Origin: Bacillota bacterium
GTDB lineage: Bacteria > Bacillota > Clostridia > Lachnospirales > Lachnospiraceae
NCBI GenBank assembly: GCA_023391695.1
Contig: JAEWAK010000012.1
Coordinates: forward strand, 186,001-250,000
Direction of reading: 5' to 3'
Length of the DNA: 64,000 nucleotides
The notes below the pieces were generated by a model, which saw only the letters and a list, made by a program, of their open reading frames with translations, searched no databases and was not told the origin of the DNA. How positions within the stretch are numbered: the first letter of the stretch is position 1; each line of letters begins with the position of its first letter. This document shows, in pieces, positions 16,246 to 24,888 of this stretch. The translations under genes and the position numbers were made by a program.

Positions 16246-19200
16246 TTATTCCCGGTCAAAAATCAATTTATCCATATTACAGATATCATAAGCTCCATGA
16301 TATACCAGGTAAATATCCTGTAACCCGCTTACCGGTTCAATATCATAGGCCGTATCCGTAAACCTCCAGAAATCACCCGTATTTTGTAAGGGACAGTTTC
16401 CCAGTAACTCGCCGTCCACACTTCCCAGACGAATTTCAATAGAGGCATCACTTACCGGAGAAGCATAACGCAGTGTTACCTTAGAAGCTCCTTCTTCACC
16501 AAAATCCATATTAAAATAAGAAGAATAAAATCCGTTCCGGATGCCCGCCAGATAAGTTACTCCATCCCTGGTTTCGATTCCGCAGCCTTTCACACCGTCA
16601 TAATATTCCGCTTCTATGGCTGTGTATGGATTTCTGATTTCTCCGGCTAATTCTTTAAATTCAAAGTAATCCAGATTGCATCCCTCATCACTACCCTTAA
16701 ATACAAGATAGATATCCTGCCGTCCGACAGCTCCTTCTACCCGAAAGGAGGCCTCCGCCCAGGTATTTAACCCGCCGGTACCCGCAAGTTCGCCGGTACC
16801 GATCACCGGACCGTCCGTGCTTTTTAGGTGAATTTCCACGTAAGTACGATCCATTGGTGCCGCATACCTTAAATTTACTTTTGTTGCACCTTTCCCGCCA
16901 AACCTTACATTCTTATAGGCTGCATAGGCATTATTTTTAATACCGGAAAGATACTCTGTTTCAACTGCCGCTCCGGAGACTACGTCTGCACTCTCTGCTT
17001 CGATTCTTTCATAGGGATTCTTAGCCGCACTATCTTCTTCCTCGAAGGAGAAATAGTCAAGATTACATACATAACCTGCCGCCTTAAATATAAGGTAAAT
17101 ATCCTGCCGTCCTGTTACGTCAAAGATTTCGCACCCTGCCGTATTCCAGTTATTCCAGCCGCCGGTTACAGTTAAATCACAAACTCCTAATAATTTTCCG
17201 TCCGCATTGCCCTGACGGATTTCAACGGATGCATCCCCCATAGGTGTGGCATATCGAAAGCTTACGTACGTACTTCCTTTCTCACCAAATAACAGATTCT
17301 TATAAACGGCATAGTCGCCGTTTTGCACTCCTGCAATATAGTTACCTTCAATTCCGGGCCCCGCCAGTAAATCCGCACTCTCCGCTTCAACTAATTCATA
17401 AGGATTTCTCATCCGGTCCGGCGGCAGATCTGCCACCGCATCGGTTTCCTCACTTACGGCCGTTCCGGTATAGCTGCCTTCCCCGACAGCCGATACCGTT
17501 AATTTTCTGCCGATTACCGCTTCTGTAACTTCATAGGTTTTACCCGCACCAACCTGTATTCCATCCGCTTTCCAGATGTAAGAGGCAGCTGCCTCCTCCG
17601 GAGTCACAACGGCTGTCAAAACATCCCTGTACACCGGAGACGTTTTATCAATGACCACACTTTCTATCACCTTTTCCGTTCCCGTTAAGAAACGGAAGGA
17701 ATTCAAGTAAAAGGGATCTGCCTGCCCTGTTTTATAGATGAAATACACATCCTGCAAACCGGAGATTCCTTTGGTAAGATTGGCTATCTGATTATTCCAT
17801 TCATTCGGAGTTCCTGGATTCACCACATCCAGGGACCCGATTACTTCTCCGTTAAGGCCGCCGATACGGATCTCTATGGTTCCTCCTTTTAGCCTTGGGT
17901 AAACCCGGAATTCAACGGACCCGGGAATTACATTCCCAAAATCAACGTTGCGGTAGACGGTATAAGCTCCGTCTTCTATATTACCTACATACTTTACACC
18001 TTCTGCCCCTTTGCCAGTAATAATGGTATTACAGGAATCAAAGTCTTCCGCTTCTATGGTGTAATAAGCAGCTTTGGTTATATCAACGGAAGGCGGCGTA
18101 TTCTGGTATAAGGCAACTGCAGCGGAAGCACTCCAGGCCGTCGTCCTGTCACTGTCCTTTGTTTTTACCGCCCACTGTGTACCGGTAATACCTGATTCAC
18201 TTCGGTTATTCCACGCTGTCCAGGCATTGTACTGTAACCATTCCGCAAATTGGGGCTGGTTATGATTTACTGTTAAATAATTCAGCCACCTGGTCAAGAT
18301 CCCTTTAAAACCAGGTAAATCCGCACCGCCTTCCTCATTGTTCATAACTCCGCTGCCGTACATGGTATTCATTGCGTAGTTTGCAGCCATAATGGCATCG
18401 TTTAAATACTTATTATCACCGTAATGTTCGTATAATAAAGTACTGGCACCGATAAAAGTCCCCTGGTTATAGGTAGAAGCCCACTTATTCTTTTCGCCCC
18501 GGATATTATAGGAATCATATACATGTCCCGTATCCGGTTCATACAGGTTGGCTCTTTCCCATTCCATTATGGATTTTGCTTTTTCAAAATAACTTTCATC
18601 CTTTAAATTCTCCCCCAGTAAACAGGCCGCAATTGCCCCTGGTCCATTCACACAGGCATTTTTCGTCTGATTGTCAACCCGCCACCACAGGCCGCCGCCC
18701 AAATCATCGCTCCAGGCCCTGGCATAAGTCTGATCAAAGTTTAGCCTCGCCGTATTCAGATATTTCGTATCCCCGGTTGCCAGATAGGCTCTGGCGCAGG
18801 CAATTACCATCCACATAATGTCGTCATTATAGTCGTTGCCAGACCACCAGCCGTCCTTTTCCTGTCCCTTCCAATCCACCAGGAAACCTTCATAAAGCTG
18901 GTCGGTCATCTCTTTATAACGTGCATCTCCCGTATGATTATAAGCATCGATTACAATTTCAAACATTTCCGCTTCGGTCCAGAAATTCTGAACAAAACGG
19001 TAGACGTTATCCTCCGTATCATAGGTATAATATTTATCAATAAATGCCGTAAACCCGTCATACGCAACCTGTTCAAAATCCAGATTATAGTCCAGGGCTT
19101 TTACCGGGGATGTCTTATTACTGGTAATTATCCCCGTATAATTACCGATGCCGGTTACTTCCAGCTCAATCTGTTTTCCTATATCAGCCACCGTTACCGT

Positions 19201-19911
19201 ATAGCTATCATCATAGCCTATCGGCCTTTCATCTGCTTTCCATACATATTTAACCATTGCTTCCCTCGGCGAAACAGTCCCCTGTAGGGTATCTCCCGCC
19301 ACCGGGTTCCTATTATCAATATCAACACCGGTAATGTTAAGTTCCGGTTTCCCAAAGAACTGGATCCAGTTTAAATTAAACAGATAATCGTTTCCGGTAA
19401 ATACCAGATAGATGTCCTGTATCCCCGTTATATTACCGATTTCCGCATAATAGGTACGGTAAGCACTCCAGGAGCCGGTGGGAAGAATATTACAGCTGCC
19501 GGCCAGCTGTCCGGCCGGACTGCCAAGCCTTACCTCAACAGTTCCTCCATTGGTTCCGGAAGATGCCCTGACAATCATGGATTTCGTTCCGGTCAAGCCA
19601 AAATTAACATTGCGGTAATAAGTATAAAATCCATTCTTAATGCCCCCGATATTCCTGCCGCCATCGCTGCAAGCTTCAACAACCATACCGGTGCCAAAGC
19701 TTCCGTCAAAGTTTTCGGCTTCATATCTTTCGTAAGGATTTTTTTCCGTATATTCCTTTTCAGAAGTTAATTTTTCCGTATTTACCGTATCAGATACCAC
19801 TGCCGCTTTTCCCGTTTGTACGGGAGCTATACCCGTAATGACCATTGCAATCATGATTACGACAGTATAAATACTTATCGTAAAATTTTTAAATCCCCTT
19901 TTCATTCTCAT
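16246..19911 (-). CDS. Secreted multi-modular GH76 (alpha-1,6-mannanase family) protein with five CBM6 modules
   Basis: 1221 residues. The signal peptide is at about 8-36 (ISIYTVVIMIAMVITGIA). Then follow CBM6-like (58-186), Ig-like (190-272), GH76 (about 275-605), CBM6-like (617-742), Ig-like (748-828), and three more CBM6-like modules (836-957, 965-1086, 1093-1219). Each CBM begins with a YxxxEAE motif and ends with a LDYFxF-like strand. The GH76 domain has the catalytic pair D363-D364 in GNDYNDDIMWM and aromatic-rich repeats of an (alpha/alpha)6 barrel. GH76 enzymes hydrolyse alpha-1,6-mannan backbones, as in fungal cell walls. No sortase or S-layer anchor is seen, so it is probably released or held by its CBMs. 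GGGAGG lies 6 bases before the ATG. It stands alone with no transporter beside it. Confidence 0.88.
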   Translation of the reverse strand: MRMKRGFKNFTISIYTVVIMIAMVITGIAPVQTGKAAVVSDTVNTEKLTSEKEYTEKNPYERYEAENFDGSFGTGMVVEACSDGGRNIGGIKNGFYTYYRNVNFGLTGTKSMIVRASSGTNGGTVEVRLGSPAGQLAGSCNILPTGSWSAYRTYYAEIGNITGIQDIYLVFTGNDYLFNLNWIQFFGKPELNITGVDIDNRNPVAGDTLQGTVSPREAMVKYVWKADERPIGYDDSYTVTVADIGKQIELEVTGIGNYTGIITSNKTSPVKALDYNLDFEQVAYDGFTAFIDKYYTYDTEDNVYRFVQNFWTEAEMFEIVIDAYNHTGDARYKEMTDQLYEGFLVDWKGQEKDGWWSGNDYNDDIMWMVIACARAYLATGDTKYLNTARLNFDQTYARAWSDDLGGGLWWRVDNQTKNACVNGPGAIAACLLGENLKDESYFEKAKSIMEWERANLYEPDTGHVYDSYNIRGEKNKWASTYNQGTFIGASTLLYEHYGDNKYLNDAIMAANYAMNTMYGSGVMNNEEGGADLPGFKGILTRWLNYLTVNHNQPQFAEWLQYNAWTAWNNRSESGITGTQWAVKTKDSDRTTAWSASAAVALYQNTPPSVDITKAAYYTIEAEDFDSCNTIITGKGAEGVKYVGNIEDGAYTVYRNVDFGNVIPGSVEFRVYPRLKGGTIEIRIGGLNGEVIGSLDVVNPGTPNEWNNQIANLTKGISGLQDVYFIYKTGQADPFYLNSFRFLTGTEKVIESVVIDKTSPVYRDVLTAVVTPEEAAASYIWKADGIQVGAGKTYEVTEAVIGRKLTVSAVGEGSYTGTAVSEETDAVADLPPDRMRNPYELVEAESADLLAGPGIEGNYIAGVQNGDYAVYKNLLFGEKGSTYVSFRYATPMGDASVEIRQGNADGKLLGVCDLTVTGGWNNWNTAGCEIFDVTGRQDIYLIFKAAGYVCNLDYFSFEEEDSAAKNPYERIEAESADVVSGAAVETEYLSGIKNNAYAAYKNVRFGGKGATKVNLRYAAPMDRTYVEIHLKSTDGPVIGTGELAGTGGLNTWAEASFRVEGAVGRQDIYLVFKGSDEGCNLDYFEFKELAGEIRNPYTAIEAEYYDGVKGCGIETRDGVTYLAGIRNGFYSSYFNMDFGEEGASKVTLRYASPVSDASIEIRLGSVDGELLGNCPLQNTGDFWRFTDTAYDIEPVSGLQDIYLVYHGAYDICNMDKLIFDRE

Positions 19912-19984
19912 TCCTACACCTCCCGATTTTAGGTATTGCAGTAATACAATTATTGCAGCTGCAGGCCGGTTTCATTTAACAAAT

Positions 19985-20345
19985 AAAAATTTAAAGCGGA
20001 TATTCCTATTCCGCGTTGCTGCATACTCCTAACCTGTTACGCAGCTATGCCGGTATTTCAGTGAAGGCCCCGACCCCCGACCTGCACTGAACTTCCGCCG
20101 ACTAGTGTGCCATTTGGTTCATCATTAAATAATGCATGCCGAATGTTTTGCCGTCCTGTAAGATAGCTGGGCAACTCGCACCGGTGTAAGAAGTAAGTAT
20201 GCTGCGTAGAGTGAAGCTGAAACGATAGTTGACAAAACTGGCAGTGCGATTTATCTAATTATGAGCCAGACGGTACGCCAGGCGGGATACTTCCATGTTT
20301 GGTTAAATGTAAGTTTAATTATTTGATAAAAATATATCACCCCTT
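19985..20345. other. Non-coding tract with dispersed repeat (copy A) and possible decayed mobile RNA element
   Basis: The gap 19912-20706 has no supportable gene. The part 19989-20045 is copy A of the hairpin repeat (GCGGATATTCC-TATTCCGC, then TGCTGCATACTCCTAACCTG). From about 20060 to 20330 the composition becomes GC-richer, and phrases such as GTAAGATAGCTGGGCAACTCG and GTGAAGCTGAAACGATAG are reminiscent of group II intron domain I. No reverse transcriptase frame or domain V is visible. From 20330 to 20700 the sequence is AT-rich and featureless. The intron reading is speculative. Confidence 0.3.
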
Positions 20346-20706
20346 TATAATATATCATTTATAGTTATATATGTTATATTATATATATCATATTATAATA
20401 AGTCAATATTTTTTACATTATTTGTAATTACTCATGTCATTTTATATATCCTTTTATATATACACACTTAGTTTATTATCTACATTTTCTACTTATCCTC
20501 GCCCGACATATCACGAAGTATATAATAATATATCATCTAATAGAAAGAGACGACTTTAACTTCAAGACATAAAAATAAAGCCTTTCCTTCACAGATTAAT
20601 TATCCATTTTAAAAAGACTCCGTTTTTTCTGCATCTCTATTTGTAATGTCAATTCCAAAGCCCCAGCCAAGATAACTCTTTTATGGCCGTACATACAAAC
20701 CCGCAG

Positions 20707-21600
20707 TTATTCTTCATCATTTTTATCTGTCCCCTGGTACATCAGCTCAAATTTTCCCGGTGAGGTACCAAAGGATTTCCGAAAGACTTTATCGAAATAG
20801 TTCACCGTATTATAACCCACCATTTCAGCAACTTCATTGATCTTGTAGGAATGGGTCTGCATCAGGTAAACCGCCTTTTCCATTCTGATTTTAGTCAGGA
20901 AATCCCATGGACTGATCCCCATAAAAGCAGTAAAGACCCGGCTGAAATGATATTTGGAAAGGCCCGCAGCCTGAGCCATGTCTTCCAAACTCAACGGAAG
21001 ATGAAGGTTATTTTTCATAAAATCTACGGCAGCTTCAACGTGACAGTTGCCCTCCGGATCTTCTTCCTGTTTCTGGTTATCCAGACTTTTCATAAGCTGC
21101 ATAATAAATTCATAAGCTATGGCAGAAGTCTGATATCCGTCGGTAACATTGTTTTGAACAAAACTCCAGTAGCTTTTCCAAAGAAATTGGAGTACCTCTG
21201 ATTTGGGAGACAATTTTATGATTTTCCCATATTTATGCTGAAGCCGCTTCCACTCTTTTACCGCATACTCCCCGGTTAAGGTCATAAAAATAAACTCCCA
21301 TTTTTCACTGCCTGTCGGAAGAAAATAGCGATGTTCGTCCGGCAGCAGGACGATGAATGCATTTCCTTCATCCAGCAAAACAGATTTACCTTCGTATTCC
21401 AGCCTGCCAAAGCCGGATAAGGTATACTGAAATATGCATTGTCCTTTTTCATCCGGCCGTTTCCTTCCATCCCAGTCATATTTCGCGGACGTCCGCATCT
21501 GCCAGCCTAATGAATATATCTGGCAGAAAGAATCCTGGTTTCCTTTTATAAAATAATTCGGAAAAGACCTGTATAGATTTTCCGCACTGTCTGATAGCAA
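20707..21600 (-). CDS. AraC-family transcriptional regulator with cupin-type sensor domain
   Basis: About 297 residues if begun at the TTG at 21598-21600, which has a GGAGGG site 7 bases upstream; an ATG at 21637-21639 gives 13 more residues but has no clear site. The N-terminal half is an AraC-type beta-barrel ligand domain (FQYTLSGFGRLEYEGKSVLLDEGNAFIVLLP). The C-terminal ~100 residues hold two helix-turn-helix units (LSLEDMAQAAGLSKYHFSRVFTAFMG and INEVAEMVGYNTVNYFDKVFRKSFG). It is transcribed away from the GH31 gene, with a ~190-base shared control region. It probably senses a sugar and activates GH31; the ligand is not known. Confidence 0.88.
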   Translation of the reverse strand: MLSDSAENLYRSFPNYFIKGNQDSFCQIYSLGWQMRTSAKYDWDGRKRPDEKGQCIFQYTLSGFGRLEYEGKSVLLDEGNAFIVLLPDEHRYFLPTGSEKWEFIFMTLTGEYAVKEWKRLQHKYGKIIKLSPKSEVLQFLWKSYWSFVQNNVTDGYQTSAIAYEFIMQLMKSLDNQKQEEDPEGNCHVEAAVDFMKNNLHLPLSLEDMAQAAGLSKYHFSRVFTAFMGISPWDFLTKIRMEKAVYLMQTHSYKINEVAEMVGYNTVNYFDKVFRKSFGTSPGKFELMYQGTDKNDEE

Positions 21601-21787
21601 TATTCTACCCTCCATTACCGCATTATGGTACAATTGCATTCATATCATGATGGTGTTATTATAAAAATAAAGCAGTTCATTAATTTATGAATGCAATAAT
21701 ACAAATTATATTATAAGCAATTTATTGTAATTTATCAATATTTGCAGAAGGAAAATGCAGTAGAAACCCAGGAAGGAGAATGGAACA
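21601..21787. promoter_or_regulatory. Divergent control region between AraC regulator and GH31 gene
   Basis: This AT-rich region separates the two divergent genes. A symmetric TTCATTAATTTATGAA at 21676-21691 is a candidate regulator site. A good ribosome site (GGAAGGAG) precedes the GH31 ATG. No sigma-A promoter with both boxes was convincing. Confidence 0.4.
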
Positions 21788-23314
21788 ATGAAAGAATTAA
21801 AACTGGAGATCGAAGCTAACGAATACTGGTGGGGCGGGCTGGTCCGGGACGGAATATACATGCCTTACAAAGATGAGACATTAATCAGAAATTTATCCAA
21901 AGAACAGGGCTATAATCAAAGTGCTCCGCTTCTGCTTTCGAACAGGGGCCGGTATATCTGGAGTGAGGAACCTTTTACCTATCATTTTGAGAAAGACACT
22001 CTAAATATCCTATGCGAAAACGGTGAAATCGAATATGGGGAGGGGTATGAAAACTTACGAGGGGCTTTCCTGACTGCATCGCAAAAGCACTTTCCGCCAT
22101 CCGGGAAATATCCCGATGATTTTCTTTTCAAGGTGCCCCAATACAATACCTGGATTGAAATGATGTACGAACCAACCCAGGAAAAAGTAATTGCTTATGC
22201 AAAAGCCATCCTGGAAAACGGAATGCCTGCGGGTGTGTTAATGATTGACGACAACTGGCAGGAGGATTATGGTGTATGGAATTTCCATCCCGGCCGCTTC
22301 CCGGAGCCGAAAGCCATGGCGGATACCCTCCATAAAATGGGCTTTAAAGTAATGCTCTGGGTATGCAATTTCATAAGCCCGGACAGTCTCACCTTTAGAC
22401 AGCTGCGGGATCAGAGCTTCCTTGTTAAGGAAGAAAACGGCAGGCCTGCCCTGGGCGAATGGTGGAACGGATACAGCGGCATGCTGGATGTTACCAATAC
22501 AGAAGCAGTAGCCTGGTTTAAAAATGAATTAAAGAAATTAACGGACCGGTTCGGTATTGACGGATTTAAACTGGACTCCGGGGATATTGACCATTTCAGG
22601 GAAGGCTTTGTCTGCAGCAGGCCCTGTAATGCCAATGAGTATTGTGAAGAATGGGCAAAAATCGGACTGGATTATACTCTGAATGAATACCGGGCCTGCT
22701 GGAAGCTTGGCGGACAGCCTATTGTACAACGGTTAAGTGATAAAATGCACAGCTGGAAGCTGGAAAATGGTCTGGGCAGCCTTGTGCCTAACGGATTGGC
22801 TCAGGGCATAATGGGGCATTCTTTTACCTGTCCGGATATGATTGGAGGAGGAGAATATAAAGATTTCCTTGAAAACGACCTGCGCCTGGATCAGGAGTTA
22901 ATCGTACGCAATGCCCAGTGTGCAGCATTATTTCCTATGATGCAGTTTTCCGTAGCACCCTGGCGTGTTTTGAACCAGGAGAATCTGACTTACTGTGTGG
23001 AAGCAGCAAAACTCCACGAAAGTATGGGAGGAGAAATTATAGAACTGGCAAGGGAAGCTGCGGTTACCGGGGAACCCATTATAAGACATATGGAATATGT
23101 GTTCCCCCGAAAAGGCTATGAGAAAATCATAGACCAGTTCATGCTTGGAAACGACATATTGGTTGCACCCGTACTTCAAAAAGGTGTAACTGCGAAAAAA
23201 ATCGTCTTCCCTGACGGAGTTTGGGAAGATGCCCCCGGAAACCAAATACAGGGACCCTGTATTTATGAAGTCCCAGCTCCAATTTCTAATTTGCTCTGGT
23301 ACCGCAGAAAATGA
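21788..23314 (+). CDS. Glycoside hydrolase family 31 enzyme
   Basis: 508 residues without a signal peptide, so probably cytosolic. The TIM barrel shows the GH31 landmarks: YNTWIEMMYEPTQEKVIAYA, VLMIDDNWQEDYGVWNFHPGRFP, the nucleophile D263 in GIDGFKLDSGD, and the acid/base D350 in FTCPDMIGGGEY. A C-terminal beta domain (FMLGNDILVAPVLQKG) is also typical. GH31 includes alpha-glucosidases, alpha-xylosidases and alpha-galactosidases; the short N-terminal beta region makes it unlike starch-type enzymes, and specificity cannot be read from sequence. It is paired with a divergent AraC regulator and ends at a strong bidirectional terminator shared with the converging GH105 gene. Confidence 0.9.
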   Translation: MKELKLEIEANEYWWGGLVRDGIYMPYKDETLIRNLSKEQGYNQSAPLLLSNRGRYIWSEEPFTYHFEKDTLNILCENGEIEYGEGYENLRGAFLTASQKHFPPSGKYPDDFLFKVPQYNTWIEMMYEPTQEKVIAYAKAILENGMPAGVLMIDDNWQEDYGVWNFHPGRFPEPKAMADTLHKMGFKVMLWVCNFISPDSLTFRQLRDQSFLVKEENGRPALGEWWNGYSGMLDVTNTEAVAWFKNELKKLTDRFGIDGFKLDSGDIDHFREGFVCSRPCNANEYCEEWAKIGLDYTLNEYRACWKLGGQPIVQRLSDKMHSWKLENGLGSLVPNGLAQGIMGHSFTCPDMIGGGEYKDFLENDLRLDQELIVRNAQCAALFPMMQFSVAPWRVLNQENLTYCVEAAKLHESMGGEIIELAREAAVTGEPIIRHMEYVFPRKGYEKIIDQFMLGNDILVAPVLQKGVTAKKIVFPDGVWEDAPGNQIQGPCIYEVPAPISNLLWYRRK

Positions 23315-23460
23315 GTAAGCTTATAGTTTGTCTGGCATTATTAATGAATACTCCCAGTTTACTAACCCCGTTCATCACGAATGCATTAAAATTGCTGATT
23401 GACTGCTATTTTAACTTATAAGATTATAACCGGCCGTAATTGTTCCTCAAAAACTGCAAA

Positions 23461-23520
23461 TAAAACCCCCTTCCCGGTAAGAATTCCATACTTAATTCTT
23501 ACCGGGAAGGGGTTGCTTTT
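23461..23520. terminator. Bidirectional terminator between GH31 and GH105
   Basis: A perfect 19-bp stem, CCCCTTCCCGGTAAGAATT (23467-23485) with its complement (23494-23512), encloses an 8-base loop. TTGCTTTT follows on the plus strand and GTTTTATTTG on the minus strand. It sits between two converging genes, as a two-way terminator should. The rest of the 312-base gap holds nothing else recognisable. Confidence 0.88.
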
Positions 23521-23627
23521 CCGTTCTTATGAGATATATTTATTTTAATCAGAGAGCCGGAATCGGAAATTGATTCCGTTTTTTTTCGGGGCTTTCCACT
23601 TCGATCTTATGCAGAATGTAAGGCGTG

Positions 23628-24677
23628 TTAAAGTGCACCGTCACCCGTTACATTTTCAGAATTCAGAACAGCACTGAACAACGCCAGAGCCATGCCCTGT
23701 CCCCAGCCCTGTATCCATTTCTTCGATATATTCCGGTATCCTTCCCTGTCCTTCATAACAGCTGTCCCTCCTGATACATCGGTAACACGTCCATCCGGCG
23801 CAATATGTTCTAAAACACCGGTAACGGTTTTATGTACATATTTTCTATGAAGGGGATTACCTTTTATTGCCATGGCTGCTGCAATTCCGGCGGAAGCAGA
23901 TAATTCTTCATAGGATTCTTCATCGTTAAGAATAGTCCTCCAAAGTCCATTTTCCGTCTGGAGCAGTTTCAACGCGGAAAGCTGCTCATTTAAACTCCCC
24001 ACGATCTCAAGATACTGGGGATAAAGGTAACATTCCGGCAATATCTTTCCTACCATACTCATCGTATAAGCAGCCCAGCAATTTGCCCTTCCCCAGTAAA
24101 ACCCCGACATATGGTCCCTGGAGATGTTATTATAGCCATGATACCACAGGCCCGTATCCGGATTCTGGAGATACTGGATGTGCCAGTAATACTGGTTCAG
24201 GGCATCATCAATTAATGCTTCATCCTTTGTCATGACTCCCACTCTCAGCAGGAAAAATGCCGCCATGAACAAAGTATCCGCCCAGCACTGTTCCGGGAAA
24301 TCATTCTTATCCGATACCGTATGCTGGAGGACATTATCTCCAAACCGCAGGGCGTGGTGACTTAGGTAATCTATCTTTGCTTTTATAATATCCATATACT
24401 TTTCTTCCCCAAAAGCCTGGTACAGGGTAATCAGACAGTGTCCCATGGCACAGGTATTCACAGTCCAGACCGGAAGCCCAAGACTGATCAGTTCATCCAC
24501 CCGTTCCTTTAAGAAATTCAGATAATCCTCTTTTTTTGTGGTCTCATAAGCTTCTGCTATTCCGTAATATGCCACTCCGCATGGCCAGTCCCAGGACATA
24601 TCCATACGCTTTGTCCGTTCTGCAATCCGTTCCACTGCCTCCAATAATTCTTCTCTGTTACTGCTTAACGTTCCCAT
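23628..24677 (-). CDS. GH105 unsaturated rhamnogalacturonyl hydrolase
   Basis: 349 residues from the ATG at 24675-24677, preceded by AAGGAG; an ATG ten codons upstream overlaps that region without its own site. The (alpha/alpha)6 barrel features of YteR/YesR are visible: MSWDWPCGVAYYGIAEAYE, VNTCAMGHCLITLYQ, the catalytic aspartate (residue 134) in CWADTLFMAAFFL, TGLWYHGYN, FYWGRANCWAAYTM, and the C-terminal GWGQGMALALF. These enzymes hydrate and remove the unsaturated galacturonyl residue left by rhamnogalacturonan lyases. There is no signal peptide, so it acts in the cytosol on imported oligosaccharides. It complements the PL26 and PL11 genes further along. It lies just downstream of fbp but the latter has its own promoter. 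Confidence 0.92.
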   Translation of the reverse strand: MGTLSSNREELLEAVERIAERTKRMDMSWDWPCGVAYYGIAEAYETTKKEDYLNFLKERVDELISLGLPVWTVNTCAMGHCLITLYQAFGEEKYMDIIKAKIDYLSHHALRFGDNVLQHTVSDKNDFPEQCWADTLFMAAFFLLRVGVMTKDEALIDDALNQYYWHIQYLQNPDTGLWYHGYNNISRDHMSGFYWGRANCWAAYTMSMVGKILPECYLYPQYLEIVGSLNEQLSALKLLQTENGLWRTILNDEESYEELSASAGIAAAMAIKGNPLHRKYVHKTVTGVLEHIAPDGRVTDVSGGTAVMKDREGYRNISKKWIQGWGQGMALALFSAVLNSENVTGDGAL

Positions 24678-24888
24678 CTGTTCTCCTTCCTCTCCTTTTA
24701 TCCGCAATTATTTCTAAAATCCCATAAAATTTAAGCTTCCGGTCCTTCGGCTCTTAACAAAACTTTCTGCCAATCCGATTCGTTTACAGCTGATATGCAA
24801 GATAACCCTGATTTTATTTTACCTCAAATTAAGTTATATAAAATATACAATTCTTGCCTTTTTTATGGTAATTCAACAAATCTTGCAG

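Noticed and set aside
20060..20330. Calling a group II intron
   Set aside because: No reverse transcriptase, no domain V and no defined ends; only short resemblances were seen, so it was kept as a speculative observation.
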